From positions 1-44,391 of the forward strand of contig JAEYYP010000162.1 in NCBI GenBank assembly GCA_023428425.1: a stretch of DNA of 44,391 bases, read 5' to 3'. Numbering within the stretch: position 1 is the stretch's first letter; every line of letters starts with the position of its first letter. Shown here one piece after another: positions 24,608 to 33,348 of the stretch. Both the position numbers and the translations under genes were made by a program. This DNA is from Pseudomonadota bacterium. GTDB lineage: Bacteria > Pseudomonadota > Alphaproteobacteria > Rhizobiales > Devosiaceae. The notes under the pieces were generated by a model. The model searched no databases and was not told where the DNA came from. It saw nothing but the letters and a program-made list of their open reading frames with translations.

Positions 24608-26893
24608 ATGTCACATCCGCCACGCGGCGCGGGCATTTCCGCACGCGTATTCCTTTCGCCCATCCACCTCGTCGGCATAAGCGCAATGGCGCTAGCCGTC
24701 GCCATGCCGCAGCCGGCCGTAGCGCAGCAGCTGACGGAGGCGCAGACGACCATCCTCGAGCGCTTCGTGCTCACCGCGACGCGCTCGACCAAGAACGTGC
24801 TCGACGTGCCCCAGAACGTGGCGGTGATCGACGCCGAGACACTGGAGAAGCACCAGGTCCGTGACATCCAGGACCTCGTCCGCTACGAGCCGGGCATCGC
24901 GGTAACCCGCACCACCTCGATCACCAACCCGGGCGGCCAGCTCAACAGCTTCACCATCCGCGGCGTGTCCGGCAACCGGGTGCAGATGCTGGTGGATGGC
25001 TCGCGCATCCAGGAATCGGTGATCGACGGCAGCCGCGATTTCGTCGATCCGTGGAACATGAAGGCGGTCGAACTGCTGCGCGGCCCGAACTCGGTGCTGT
25101 GGGGCGCGGACGCGCTCGGCGGCACGGTGGCTTTCCGTACCCTCGACCCATCCGACCTGCTCGAGGGCAGCGACAAGCCGTGGGCGCTGGAGATCAAGAC
25201 CAGCTATGACAGCTTCGACAACACCTTCCGCAAGCAGGTGACCGGCGCCTACGATTTCGGCAGCTTCCAGGTGCTGGGCAGCTTCGGCAACCTCACGGCC
25301 AATGAGCCGACGCTCAGCAATGCCGACCCCGACGGCGGCATCTGGGGTTGCCCGCGCCCATCATACTTCCGCTGCGACCAGCTCTTCCCGTCCGAGATCA
25401 CCGCCTATAATGGCCTGCTCAAGGGCGTGTGGGCGCCGAACGACGACCACAAGGTCACCGCGACCTGGGAGTTCCACGACCGCAACACGGCCATCGACCA
25501 GATCTGGGATTCGAGCGCCAACACCGGCACGGGCAACTCGTTCTACCTGTCGGAAGACTACCAGCGTGAAATCGACATGACGCGCCAGCGCTTCGCCGTC
25601 GAACACGAGTGGCAGGTGAATGCCGACTGGCTGGACGAGGTGAAGTGGACGCTGAGCTACTCGCCGCAGGCGCGCGACTTCCACTCCGAGCAGCTGCGCA
25701 ACTACACCGTGGCGACCACCAATCCGGGTTATCGGACCATCATTACCGACCGGGACTACTCCGAGACCTTCCTCGAGGCCGACGTGCAGCTGGTCAGCTC
25801 GTTCGACGCCGGCCCGACGTCGCACACTCTGACCTACGGCTTCGATGGCGACCTGATGAACAGCGAATACCTGGGGCGGACGGTGACGGATTTCGCCGAC
25901 CCGGGCGTCACCGACACCACCGCGCTGAACGGCGGCTTCGCCTTCCCCGACGTGGAGACGACCCGCGCCGACCTTTACGTGCAGGACGAGATCGAACTGC
26001 TCGACGGCAAGCTGACGGTCACCCCCGGCCTGCGCTGGGCGACCTACAACCTGTCGCCCGGCACCCCGCTCAACAGCGTGCCGATCGACGATATCGGCAG
26101 CGAGACGCTGATCAAGAAGCTCTCTGCCGTCTACAAGATCGACGACAGCTTCTCGGTCTATGCGTCGTACGGCGAAGGCTTCAAGATGCCGACGGCGCAG
26201 CAGCTCTACTACACCTCGGCGGGTGTGGGCTTCGAGGTCGTGCCCAACCCCGACCTGCGACCAGAATCGGTCGCGAGCTACGAAGCCGGCCTGCGCGGCG
26301 AGTTCGAGCGTGGATACTTCTCGGTCAACGGCTACTACGCGCATTATGACGACTACATCCAGACGCTGCAGGAAGTGTCGGCGGGGGTCTACTCCAGCCT
26401 CAACGTCGACACGGTGAAGACCTGGGGCATCGAGGCGAGCGCCGAGTGGGAGGCCGTGGACAACGTCTTCCTCACCGGTTCTCTCACCTGGTCGGACGGT
26501 ACCCAGCAGAAGACCGACGCCGATCCGGTGACGGTGTTCGACGGCGCCATCCCGCTCACCACCGTGCTCGGCGTGCGCTACGAGATGCCCGACAGCGGCC
26601 TCGAGTTCGAGGTGTTCGGCACCTTTGCGCAGGGCGTGAAGGAACGCTCGTCGCCGACGGCGTTCAAGCCCGAGGGCTACGCGGTGTTCGACGCCTATGC
26701 CAAGTACAAGCCGACCGAGAATGTCGAGCTGACTGCCGGCATCCAGAACATCTTCGACACGCGGTACTTCCCCAACACGCTGACGGGTTTCGGTGAAACG
26801 CCGGTACCGGCCTCCGCCGCCGGCTCCAATCCCCTGGAGCTGCAGACCGCACCGGGGCGCACCTTCAAGATCGGCGCGTCCGTCAAGTTCTAG
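24608..26893 (+). CDS. TonB-dependent heme/hemoglobin receptor
   Basis: This 761-residue outer-membrane receptor has a long signal peptide ending AVAQQ. A plug domain follows (LDVPQNVAVIDAETLEKHQV, RDIQDLVRYEPGI, FTIRGVSGNRVQMLVDGSR) and then a 22-strand barrel ending in FKIGASVKF. The motifs EGFKMPTAQQLYY and NPDLRPESVASYE correspond to the FRAP/NPNL region shared by heme and hemoglobin receptors, with the conserved His expected between them not obvious. The assignment to the hemoglobin/transferrin/lactoferrin receptor family is firm; heme as substrate is supported by hemP, hugZ and the HemS-like gene. GGGGG precedes the ATG. Confidence 0.92.
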   Translation: MSHPPRGAGISARVFLSPIHLVGISAMALAVAMPQPAVAQQLTEAQTTILERFVLTATRSTKNVLDVPQNVAVIDAETLEKHQVRDIQDLVRYEPGIAVTRTTSITNPGGQLNSFTIRGVSGNRVQMLVDGSRIQESVIDGSRDFVDPWNMKAVELLRGPNSVLWGADALGGTVAFRTLDPSDLLEGSDKPWALEIKTSYDSFDNTFRKQVTGAYDFGSFQVLGSFGNLTANEPTLSNADPDGGIWGCPRPSYFRCDQLFPSEITAYNGLLKGVWAPNDDHKVTATWEFHDRNTAIDQIWDSSANTGTGNSFYLSEDYQREIDMTRQRFAVEHEWQVNADWLDEVKWTLSYSPQARDFHSEQLRNYTVATTNPGYRTIITDRDYSETFLEADVQLVSSFDAGPTSHTLTYGFDGDLMNSEYLGRTVTDFADPGVTDTTALNGGFAFPDVETTRADLYVQDEIELLDGKLTVTPGLRWATYNLSPGTPLNSVPIDDIGSETLIKKLSAVYKIDDSFSVYASYGEGFKMPTAQQLYYTSAGVGFEVVPNPDLRPESVASYEAGLRGEFERGYFSVNGYYAHYDDYIQTLQEVSAGVYSSLNVDTVKTWGIEASAEWEAVDNVFLTGSLTWSDGTQQKTDADPVTVFDGAIPLTTVLGVRYEMPDSGLEFEVFGTFAQGVKERSSPTAFKPEGYAVFDAYAKYKPTENVELTAGIQNIFDTRYFPNTLTGFGETPVPASAAGSNPLELQTAPGRTFKIGASVKF

Positions 26894-26906
26894 GCCGCCA
26901 AACCCA

Positions 26907-26939
26907 GGGAGGGGTCCTCGGGCCCCCTCCCCTTTCTTT
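26907..26939 (+). terminator. GC-rich hairpin with T-run between receptor and ABC transporter
   Basis: GGGAGGGG (26907-26914) pairs with CCCCTCCC (26924-26931), followed by CTTTCTTT. It lies between the receptor stop and the ABC transporter start with no obvious new promoter behind it. It may partly terminate transcription and lower expression of the downstream genes. Confidence 0.65.
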
Positions 26940-26956
26940 GAGCCCCGGAGTCTCCC

Positions 26957-28666
26957 ATGCTGCGTGTCCTCGGCCAGTTCTGGCGTCTGCTCGCCCTGTG
27001 CGTCAAAGGTCCCGGCGGCAAGCTGGGGCTGCTGTTCTTTGCGCTGGTCGTCGCGCTCAACCTCGGCGGCGTCTATGCGACGCTGCGCATCATCGCATGG
27101 ACGAAAGAATTCTACTCGGCGCTCGAGGCTGTCGATGCCTCCGCCGCCCTCATGCAGATCGGCGTGTTCGGCATCATCGTCGGGCTCAACACGGCCCGCG
27201 CGCTCACGGCGCAGTATCTCAACAAGCTGCTGCTGATCCGCTGGCGCAAGTCGCTGACCGAGGCGGTGCGCGACCGCTGGCTCAGCGGCAGGGCCTACTG
27301 GCACATGGCCAATGGCGAGAGCGGGGCGGTCGACAATCCCGACCAGCGCATCGCCGACGACTGCAAGCTGTTCCTGAGCGGCGTCCTCAGCGAGGCAATG
27401 GACCTGATCACCAACGTGGTCGCCATCTTCAGCTACATCATCGTGCTGTGGAACCTTTCCACCTTCGCGCTGTCACTCGACTTCATCGGGCTCGACGTCG
27501 AGATCCCGCGCTACATGCTGGTTGCCGCCTTCGTCTACGTGGCGCTCAGCAGCGGGCTGACGCATGTGCTCGGCGCGCCGCTCAAGTCGCTCTATGTCGA
27601 GCAGCAGAGGCGCGAGGCGGATTTCCGCTTCGCGCTGGCCCGCATGCGCTCCAATGTCGACGAGATCGCCATGCTGGGCGGCGAGGCGGCCGAACGGCGG
27701 ACGCTGGACCAGCGCTTCGGCGAGATCATGCGCAACTGGAAGCGGCTGATCAACCGCGAGCTGATCCTCAGCTGCTTCACCTTCCCATACAACCACACGG
27801 TGCTGCGCATCCCGCTGTTCGTGGCGCTGCCCGCCTTCCTCGCCGGATCGGTGAATTTCGGCGGGCTGATGGAGATTAGCACGGCGTTCTCGTCGGTGGT
27901 GACGACGCTCAGCTGGTTCATCTTCTCGTACCGCGACCTCGCCGACCTGGTGGCTGCCTCGTCGCGGCTCGATACGTTCCTCGGCGCCGCCGAGCGCGGC
28001 GCGAAGCCTGATCCAGCGCCCGGCAGCGGGCCGCTCGACATCCGCAACCTCGGCCTGCGGCTGCCCAACGGCAAACCGCTGCTGCGGATCGACGGGTTGC
28101 AGGTCGTGCCGGGCGAGGCCGTTTGGCTGTCGGGCGCCTCCGGACTGGGCAAGACCACGCTGTTCAAGGCAGTGGCAGGCCTGTGGACGCCAGCCGAAGG
28201 CAGGATCGGGGTGCCCGGCGGCACGACGATGATGCTCCCGCAGCGGCCGTACGTGCCCATCGGCAGCCTCTCCGACGCCGTGGCCTATCCGGCGGACCCG
28301 GCCGACTTCACGGCGGACGCACAGTTTGAAGCGCTGAACCTCGTCGGCCTCGGTCACCGGCTCGACGCCACCCTCGGCGATGCCGATGGCTCGACCGGCG
28401 GGCTGTCGGGCGGCGAGATGCAGCGCCTCGCCTTGGCGCGGCTGCTGCTGCACAAGCCGGACTACGCCTTCCTCGATGAGGCGACCAGCGCGCTCGACGC
28501 GGCGGCGGAGCGGCGGCTGCTCGGGCTGCTCCGTCAGCGCCTGCCCGATACCGCCTTCATCATCGTCTCGCACCGCGAGCCCACCGGCATCGGCGCGTTC
28601 CGCAAGATCGAACTCTCCGCCGCCACCGATCCCATCGACGCCACTCCTGAAACCGTTCCAGCCTGA
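26957..28666 (+). CDS. SbmA/YddA/Rv1819c-type fused ABC transporter
   Basis: This 569-residue protein fuses a membrane domain (about 1-330, up to six helices) to an ATPase domain (about 350-555). AVRDRWLSGRAYWHMA and NPDQRIADDCKLF are hallmarks of the SbmA/BacA-YddA transmembrane family. The ATPase has Walker A GASGLGKTT (Lys399), signature LSGGE (483-487) and Walker B FLDEATSALD (Asp507, Glu508). Relatives include E. coli YddA and mycobacterial Rv1819c, which imports cobalamin-type hydrophilic molecules. Located between the heme receptor and the HemS-like gene with no HmuTUV nearby, it may carry heme or a chelate across the inner membrane. Direction of transport cannot be read from sequence. 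Confidence 0.92.
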   Translation: MLRVLGQFWRLLALCVKGPGGKLGLLFFALVVALNLGGVYATLRIIAWTKEFYSALEAVDASAALMQIGVFGIIVGLNTARALTAQYLNKLLLIRWRKSLTEAVRDRWLSGRAYWHMANGESGAVDNPDQRIADDCKLFLSGVLSEAMDLITNVVAIFSYIIVLWNLSTFALSLDFIGLDVEIPRYMLVAAFVYVALSSGLTHVLGAPLKSLYVEQQRREADFRFALARMRSNVDEIAMLGGEAAERRTLDQRFGEIMRNWKRLINRELILSCFTFPYNHTVLRIPLFVALPAFLAGSVNFGGLMEISTAFSSVVTTLSWFIFSYRDLADLVAASSRLDTFLGAAERGAKPDPAPGSGPLDIRNLGLRLPNGKPLLRIDGLQVVPGEAVWLSGASGLGKTTLFKAVAGLWTPAEGRIGVPGGTTMMLPQRPYVPIGSLSDAVAYPADPADFTADAQFEALNLVGLGHRLDATLGDADGSTGGLSGGEMQRLALARLLLHKPDYAFLDEATSALDAAAERRLLGLLRQRLPDTAFIIVSHREPTGIGAFRKIELSAATDPIDATPETVPA

Positions 28667-28675
28667 GGATTCTCC

Positions 28676-29383
28676 ATGCTCGACAAACCCCAGACCTTTC
28701 CCCGCGCCCGACTTGCCGCCACGCCGGAGGCCGTACTCGCGACGCTGCCGCAGATCGGGCGGCTGATGATCACGGCGAAGAACCTCGGCGCGACGCATGA
28801 GCGCATCGGTCCGGTCGAGACGGTCAGCTTCGCAGATGGCTGGGCCGTGGTTGGCGGCGCCGACCACGAAAGCCGCATCGAACTGGGCTCGGTGGCCGAA
28901 ATGGTGGTCGACCGCACCAGCGTCATGAAGGACAAGGCCTATCCGCGGATCGACCTGCACCGTGCCGACGGCTCCTACATCTGCGGCATTGTCGGCTTCG
29001 ACGGGCTCGAACCCTTCGACAACGCCATCGCCGCGTTCGGTCCGGGCGAGGCGTTGGAAGCCAAGCCCGATGCCGGCCCCACCGAACGCATCGATCCGGC
29101 CGAGACGGACCCCGGCCTCGTGACACTTGAATCGGTGCGCGAGGCGGCGACACCCGTCGTCGTCGGCTTCCGCCAGCCCGGATTTTGGCAGGCGTTCCGC
29201 GGTGTGGTCGAGACGGTGAAGCCGGCGATGGGGTTCATCAACATCATGTGCGGCGACTTCCACCTGCATCTCAAGTCGGGTGCCGTGGCGGAGTGGCGCG
29301 AGGTCGATGGCGAACGTCGCGCCGTGAACGCCGCGGGCGAGGAACTGGGGCTCTACCTCGCGAGCGCCGAAGCGTCGCTCTGA
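28676..29383 (+). CDS. Short HemS/HmuS-like heme-utilisation protein
   Basis: HemS-type cytosolic proteins bind heme and pass it on or degrade it. The 235-residue product keeps a first repeat (MITAKNLGATHERIGPVETV, SRIELGSVAEMVVDR, YPRIDLHRADGSYI). It also keeps a recognisable second repeat (GFINIMCGDFHLHLKSGAVAEW, AVNAAGEELGLYL), but is about 110 residues shorter than usual HemS. The usual NRGCIQIHTG of repeat two is replaced by QPGFWQAFRG. It may be a compact heme chaperone of ChuX/HutX-like function. AGGA precedes the ATG nine bases after the ABC transporter stop. Last gene of the locus. Confidence 0.82.
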   Translation: MLDKPQTFPRARLAATPEAVLATLPQIGRLMITAKNLGATHERIGPVETVSFADGWAVVGGADHESRIELGSVAEMVVDRTSVMKDKAYPRIDLHRADGSYICGIVGFDGLEPFDNAIAAFGPGEALEAKPDAGPTERIDPAETDPGLVTLESVREAATPVVVGFRQPGFWQAFRGVVETVKPAMGFINIMCGDFHLHLKSGAVAEWREVDGERRAVNAAGEELGLYLASAEASL

Positions 29384-29435
29384 CCCCGGGCACTCCGTGC
29401 TTGCTGGCCCGGCGGCGTCCGCCTATCTGTTGGCA

Positions 29436-30041
29436 ATGACGACTCCCCTCCTTGCCATCGACACCGCCGCGCCGCGCCTGCAGTTGGCCCTGCTGCGCGG
29501 CGAGCATGCCGACACGATCGTCGAGGAGATGCCGCAGGGACAGGCCGAGCGCCTCTTTCCGGCGATCGACGACCTGCTGGGGCGGGGCGGGCTGGCCTAC
29601 AAGCATCTGAAGCGCATCGCGGTGACGACCGGGCCTGGCTCGTTCACCGGGCTGCGGATCGGGCTTTCTGCCGCGCGCGGGCTGGGGCTTGCGCTCGACA
29701 TACCGGTGATCGGCGTGCCGAGCCTGCTGGCGCTATCGCTGCCGGTGACCTGCGCGCATGCGGCGGTGCTGCTCGATGCCCGTCGCGACGAGGCGTATTT
29801 CCAGGCGTTCTCCGGGCCGGCGATTCCGGCTTCGGAGCCGGTGCTGCTGCCGATGAGCGAGGCGCGGGCGCGCATTCCGACAGGGGCAGAGGTGCTGACG
29901 ACGCCGTTCGTCGATATCGCGGCACTGGCACGGCTCGCCGCCGGCCTCGACCCGGCGGCCTATCCGCCCGAGGCGAGCTATATCCGCGATGCGGACGCCA
30001 AGCCGCAGGAGAAGTTTCGCGTCGCGAGGGTTTCGCCATGA
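29436..30041 (+). CDS. tsaB: tRNA threonylcarbamoyladenosine biosynthesis protein TsaB
   Basis: TsaB is the partner of TsaD in t6A synthesis at position 37 of ANN-decoding tRNAs. The 201-residue actin-fold protein starts PLLAIDTAAPRLQLALL and has AVTTGPGSFTGLRIGLSAARGLG, the diagnostic motif. A GTG further upstream is possible, but the ATG at 29436 matches homologues. Its stop overlaps rimI (ATGA). The order tsaB-rimI-fur is characteristic of Hyphomicrobiales. Confidence 0.95.
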   Translation: MTTPLLAIDTAAPRLQLALLRGEHADTIVEEMPQGQAERLFPAIDDLLGRGGLAYKHLKRIAVTTGPGSFTGLRIGLSAARGLGLALDIPVIGVPSLLALSLPVTCAHAAVLLDARRDEAYFQAFSGPAIPASEPVLLPMSEARARIPTGAEVLTTPFVDIAALARLAAGLDPAAYPPEASYIRDADAKPQEKFRVARVSP

Positions 30042-30514
30042 ATATCTGGATGGCGCCGGCCGGCCTCCACATCGAGCTGGCGCAGGCGAAGGATGCCGAC
30101 GCGATTGCCAAGCTGCATGCCCAGGGCTTCTACCGGGGCTGGCCGCGCGAGGATTTCGCCGCCTACATCACCGGCGAAGGCACGCCGGTTCTTGTAGCAT
30201 GCGATGCGAAGCGGCGGATCGCGGGGTTCGCGATGATCCGGCACGGCGGCGACGAGGCGGAGTTGATCACCATCGCCGTCGACAAGAAGTGGCGCGGCAA
30301 GGGCATCGGACAGGCGCTGATGCGCGCGGTATTCGACGACCTGCTGATGAGCCCGGCCAGGAAGCTGTTCCTCGAAGTGGCAACCGACAATGTCGCGGCG
30401 CTGAAGCTCTATGGCGGACTGGGCTTCCTCAAGGTCGCCGAGCGCAAGGGCTACTATCCGCGGCCCGATGGCACGCCGGCCACCGCTATTGTCATGGCGC
30501 GCGATCTTGGCTAA
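30038..30514 (+). CDS. rimI: Ribosomal protein S18 alanine N-acetyltransferase RimI
   Basis: This 158-residue GNAT acetylates the N terminus of ribosomal protein S18 (family role). ITIAVDKKWRGKGIGQALM is the acetyl-CoA-binding V/I-x-x-x-Q/R-x-x-G-x-G/A segment, and LFLEVATDNVAALKLYGGLGF matches the RimI-specific motif LEVR..N..A..LY...GF. It is coupled to tsaB by an ATGA overlap, as in many bacteria. Confidence 0.93.
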   Translation: MNIWMAPAGLHIELAQAKDADAIAKLHAQGFYRGWPREDFAAYITGEGTPVLVACDAKRRIAGFAMIRHGGDEAELITIAVDKKWRGKGIGQALMRAVFDDLLMSPARKLFLEVATDNVAALKLYGGLGFLKVAERKGYYPRPDGTPATAIVMARDLG

Positions 30515-30544
30515 CCCGAGGGGACTTTTCACGGGGGCCGCCCG

Positions 30545-30970
30545 ATGACCAAACCCCTGACGCTCGAAGAGCAGTGTGCCCACAAGGGCATGCGGATGAC
30601 CGACCAGCGCCGGGTCATCGCGCAGGTGATCGAACAGGCCGCCGATCATCCCGATGTCGAGGAACTCTACCGACGCGCCGCGGCCATCGACCCGCGCATC
30701 TCGCTCTCGACGGTCTACCGCACGGTCAACCTCTTCGAGGAAGCCGGGCTGGTGACCAAGCACGACTTCAAGGATGGCCGCGCCCGCTTCGAGCTGATCC
30801 CGGACGAGCATCATGACCACCTGATCGACATCCGCTCGGGCAAGGTGATCGAGTTTCGCAACGAGGAAATCGAAGCCATCCAGGAGGTGATCGCCAAGCG
30901 GCTCGGCTATCGCCTGGTGGATCATCGGCTGGAACTCTACGCCGTGCCGCTCAAGGCCGAGGACAAGTAG
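30545..30970 (+). CDS. fur: Fur/Mur-family metal-responsive repressor
   Basis: This 141-residue regulator has a winged helix with SLSTVYRTVNLFEEAGLV and metal-binding His residues in EHHDHLIDI (89-92). DHRLELYAVPL closes the dimer domain. It has only Cys11, so the structural CxxC zinc sites are missing. The sequence resembles rhizobial Fur/Mur more than Irr. In rhizobia the orthologue often senses manganese (Mur), so its role at the heme promoters here is not certain. It follows tsaB-rimI and precedes plsC, the usual rhizobial order. Confidence 0.92.
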   Translation: MTKPLTLEEQCAHKGMRMTDQRRVIAQVIEQAADHPDVEELYRRAAAIDPRISLSTVYRTVNLFEEAGLVTKHDFKDGRARFELIPDEHHDHLIDIRSGKVIEFRNEEIEAIQEVIAKRLGYRLVDHRLELYAVPLKAEDK

Positions 30971-30972
30971 AA

Positions 30973-31773
30973 ATGGTGCTGCGCAGCCTGTTCTTCATCT
31001 TCCTCTACGTGCCGTTCATGATCGTCTTCGTGCCGATCCAGTTCGCGATCTCGCGCAGCCCGTGGTTCAACAACCGCATTCCGCGCTGGTTTCACGCGAT
31101 GGGTTGCCGGTTCCTCGGCATGAAGGTGAAGGTGATCGGCACGCCTTCCACCGACAAGGCGACGCTGATCGTTTCCAACCACGTCTCGTGGACCGACATC
31201 GTGGCCATCGGCTCGAAGGCCGATGTGACGTTCGTCGCCAAGTCCGAGATCGAGAAGTGGTTCTTCGTGGGCTTCATGGCCTCGCTGCAGCGTACGCTCT
31301 ATGTCGATCGCAAGAAGCGCAGCGATGCCAAGCGCGTGAGCCGGGAGATGGGCCAGCGCATGGCCTCCGGTGGCGCCGTGCTGCTGTTCGCCGAAGGCCA
31401 ATCGGATATCGGCACCCATGTGCTGCCGTTCCGATCGGCGCTGATCGGTGCGGCGCAGCATGCGATGGAGGAGGCGGGCGCCGGCGAGGTGATGATCCAG
31501 CCGCTGACCATCGCCTACACCAAGCTGCAGGGGCTGCCAGTGGGGCGCACCGACCGCTCGTTCATCGCCTGGATCAAGTCGAAATCGGTGAAGCAGAATA
31601 TCCGCGAAATCCTGACGGGTGGCACGCGTGAAGTCGTGCTGGCCTTCGGCGAGCCGCGCCCGTTGTCGGCCGGGGCCGACCGCAAGAGGCTGGCCAGGGA
31701 AACCGAGGCCGAGGTGCGGCGGATGCTGGTGGCCCTGAACCGTGGCACGAAACTGCCGGTGGCGGCGGCGTAG
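30973..31773 (+). CDS. plsC: 1-acyl-sn-glycerol-3-phosphate acyltransferase (PlsC family)
   Basis: This 266-residue membrane-associated acyltransferase makes phosphatidic acid or a related lipid. It has an N-terminal hydrophobic anchor (FIFLYVPFMIVFVPIQFAI), the catalytic NHVSWTD (HX4D), the FVAKSEIEKW segment, and FAEGQSDIGTHVLPF, the acceptor-phosphate motif that usually reads FPEGTRS; here PEGT is replaced by AEGQ. That change suggests a distinct acceptor or an OlsA-like role in ornithine lipid synthesis. It starts two bases after the fur stop. Confidence 0.87.
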   Translation: MVLRSLFFIFLYVPFMIVFVPIQFAISRSPWFNNRIPRWFHAMGCRFLGMKVKVIGTPSTDKATLIVSNHVSWTDIVAIGSKADVTFVAKSEIEKWFFVGFMASLQRTLYVDRKKRSDAKRVSREMGQRMASGGAVLLFAEGQSDIGTHVLPFRSALIGAAQHAMEEAGAGEVMIQPLTIAYTKLQGLPVGRTDRSFIAWIKSKSVKQNIREILTGGTREVVLAFGEPRPLSAGADRKRLARETEAEVRRMLVALNRGTKLPVAAA

Positions 31774-31779
31774 CGGCCT

Positions 31780-32406
31780 TCAGTCGTCCCAGCTTTCTCC
31801 GGCCGGGTAGACAACGCTGCGGCCGTCGATGAAGTGGACTACCGAATCCTGCGGCGGGAACCAGTTCACCGCGCGTTCGGCCGGAAAATCCTCGATGAGG
31901 CGACGGAGGATGCGCAGGATACCGCCGTGGGCGACCACGATCGCCGGACCGTCGAGCGTCGCCGCGAAGCCGCGTACGCGGTTGGCGACATCCTCGTAGC
32001 TTTCGCCCTGCGGCGGGCGAAAATCCCAGAAGGCGGCGTCGCGCTCGCCGGCGATGGCCATTTCCCCCGCCGCCAGCTCGGAGTGGAGGCGACCTTCGTA
32101 GATGCCGAAGGAGATCTCGACGAGGCGGCTGTCCGGCGTCGCTTCGGGCAGCGGGGTGTCGAAGGCGGCGCGGATGCGGGCCATGGTCTCCATGGTGCGG
32201 CCAAGCGGTGAGACGTGCCAGGTGAACTCGCCTGGCGCACGACTGTCGCGTTCCAACAGCTGGCGCAACAGCCTGCCGTTGAGGTCGGCCTGGGCCCGGC
32301 CGATGGCGTTGAGGGGGATGTCCTTCGAGCCCTGGTAGCGCCCTTCGGCGTTCCAGTCGGTCTGGCCGTGGCGGACGAAATAGAGCTCAGGCCAGACGAT
32401 GGACAT
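31780..32406 (-). CDS. Histidine phosphatase family protein (phosphoglycerate-mutase-like)
   Basis: This 208-residue protein has the phosphohistidine motif LYFVRHGQTDWNAEGRYQG, the acidic catalytic region RLVEISFGIYEG and the second His in VVAHGGILRILRRL. The family includes GpmB-like phosphatases and cobalamin/adenosylcobalamin phosphatases; the substrate is not decidable. Start candidates are the ATGs at 32406 and 32412. It converges on plsC with a six-base gap. The fabI terminator lies just upstream. Confidence 0.88.
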   Translation of the reverse strand: MSIVWPELYFVRHGQTDWNAEGRYQGSKDIPLNAIGRAQADLNGRLLRQLLERDSRAPGEFTWHVSPLGRTMETMARIRAAFDTPLPEATPDSRLVEISFGIYEGRLHSELAAGEMAIAGERDAAFWDFRPPQGESYEDVANRVRGFAATLDGPAIVVAHGGILRILRRLIEDFPAERAVNWFPPQDSVVHFIDGRSVVYPAGESWDD

Positions 32407-32414
32407 CTTCATAC

Positions 32415-32447
32415 CCGGAAGAAAGAGGGCCGCCGAAGCGGCGGCCC
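32415..32447 (-). terminator. Rho-independent terminator of fabI
   Basis: Read on the minus strand, a 9-bp stem GGGCCGCCG/CGGCGGCCC encloses a CTT turn (UUCG-like context) and is followed by the T-rich TCTTTCTTCC. It starts nine bases past the fabI stop codon. Confidence 0.75.
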
Positions 32448-32455
32448 GGAGAAAA

Positions 32456-33259
32456 TCAGGCGGTCGCTTCGGCCTCGTCATCGACGTGCATGCCGATGAT
32501 GTTGAAGCCGCAATCGACATACTGGACCTGTCCGGTGACGCCGGAGCTGAGGTCGGAGAGCAGGTAAAGCGCGGCGGAACCCACCTCTTCCTGCGTGACG
32601 TTGCGCTTCAGCGGCGCCGCCTTCTCCTGGAAGTGCAGCATGGTGCGCAGGCCCGAAATGCCCGAGGCGGCAAGGGTCTTGATGGCGCCGGCCGAGATGG
32701 CGTTGACGCGGATGTTCTGCGGGCCGAGGTCGTGCGCGAGGTAACGCACGGACGCTTCGAGCGCCGCCTTGGCGACACCCATCACGTTGTAGTTCGGCAC
32801 GTATTTCTCGGCCCCGTAGTAGGTCAGCGTCAGGAGCGAACCGCCCGGGTTCAGCATCGCCTCGGCGCGCTTGGCGACGGCGGTGAACGAGTAGACCGAG
32901 ATGTTCATCGTCAGCGCGAAGTTGTCGGCGCTGGTGTTGATGTAGCGACCCTCGAGTTCCTCCTTGTTGGAGAAGCCGATGGCGTGGACCAGGAAATCCA
33001 TGGTCCCCCACTTCTCCTTGAGGACGCGGAAGGTTTCGTCCATGGCGGCGTCGCTGCCGACATCGCACTCCACCAGCGTGGTGACGCCGATCTCGGCCGC
33101 CAGCGGCTCGACACGCTTCTTCAGCGCCTCGCCCTGATAGGAGAAGGCGATCTCGGCGCCCTGGTCGGCGAGAGCCTTGGCGATGCCCCAGGCGATGGAG
33201 CGGTTGTTCGCCACGCCCATGATGAGGCCCTTCTTGCCGGCCATCAGCCCGTTCGCCAT
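32456..33259 (-). CDS. fabI: Enoyl-[acyl-carrier-protein] reductase (NADH)
   Basis: FabI performs the last reduction of each fatty-acid elongation cycle. The 267-residue SDR has GLIMGVANNRSIAWGIA as the atypical FabI cofactor loop, the active-site pair in YYGAEKYVPNYNVMGVAKA (Tyr157, Lys164), and LASGISGLRTMLHF, the substrate-loop region. GGAGAAG lies before the ATG at 33259. A terminator follows. It is divergent from the FAD oxidase gene. Confidence 0.97.
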   Translation of the reverse strand: MANGLMAGKKGLIMGVANNRSIAWGIAKALADQGAEIAFSYQGEALKKRVEPLAAEIGVTTLVECDVGSDAAMDETFRVLKEKWGTMDFLVHAIGFSNKEELEGRYINTSADNFALTMNISVYSFTAVAKRAEAMLNPGGSLLTLTYYGAEKYVPNYNVMGVAKAALEASVRYLAHDLGPQNIRVNAISAGAIKTLAASGISGLRTMLHFQEKAAPLKRNVTQEEVGSAALYLLSDLSSGVTGQVQYVDCGFNIIGMHVDDEAEATA

Positions 33260-33348
33260 TGTTCTTCTCCGTATCGGGTGAAACTGTTGCTCGGCTTGTC
33301 GCATAGCGCTGGAAATGGGGCAAGTTGCGGCTTTATGGTGCGGCCACC

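Noticed and set aside
25361..27304. Long minus-strand frame across receptor and ABC transporter
   Set aside because: Antisense composition, no start signal, no recognisable domain; plus-strand genes are clear.
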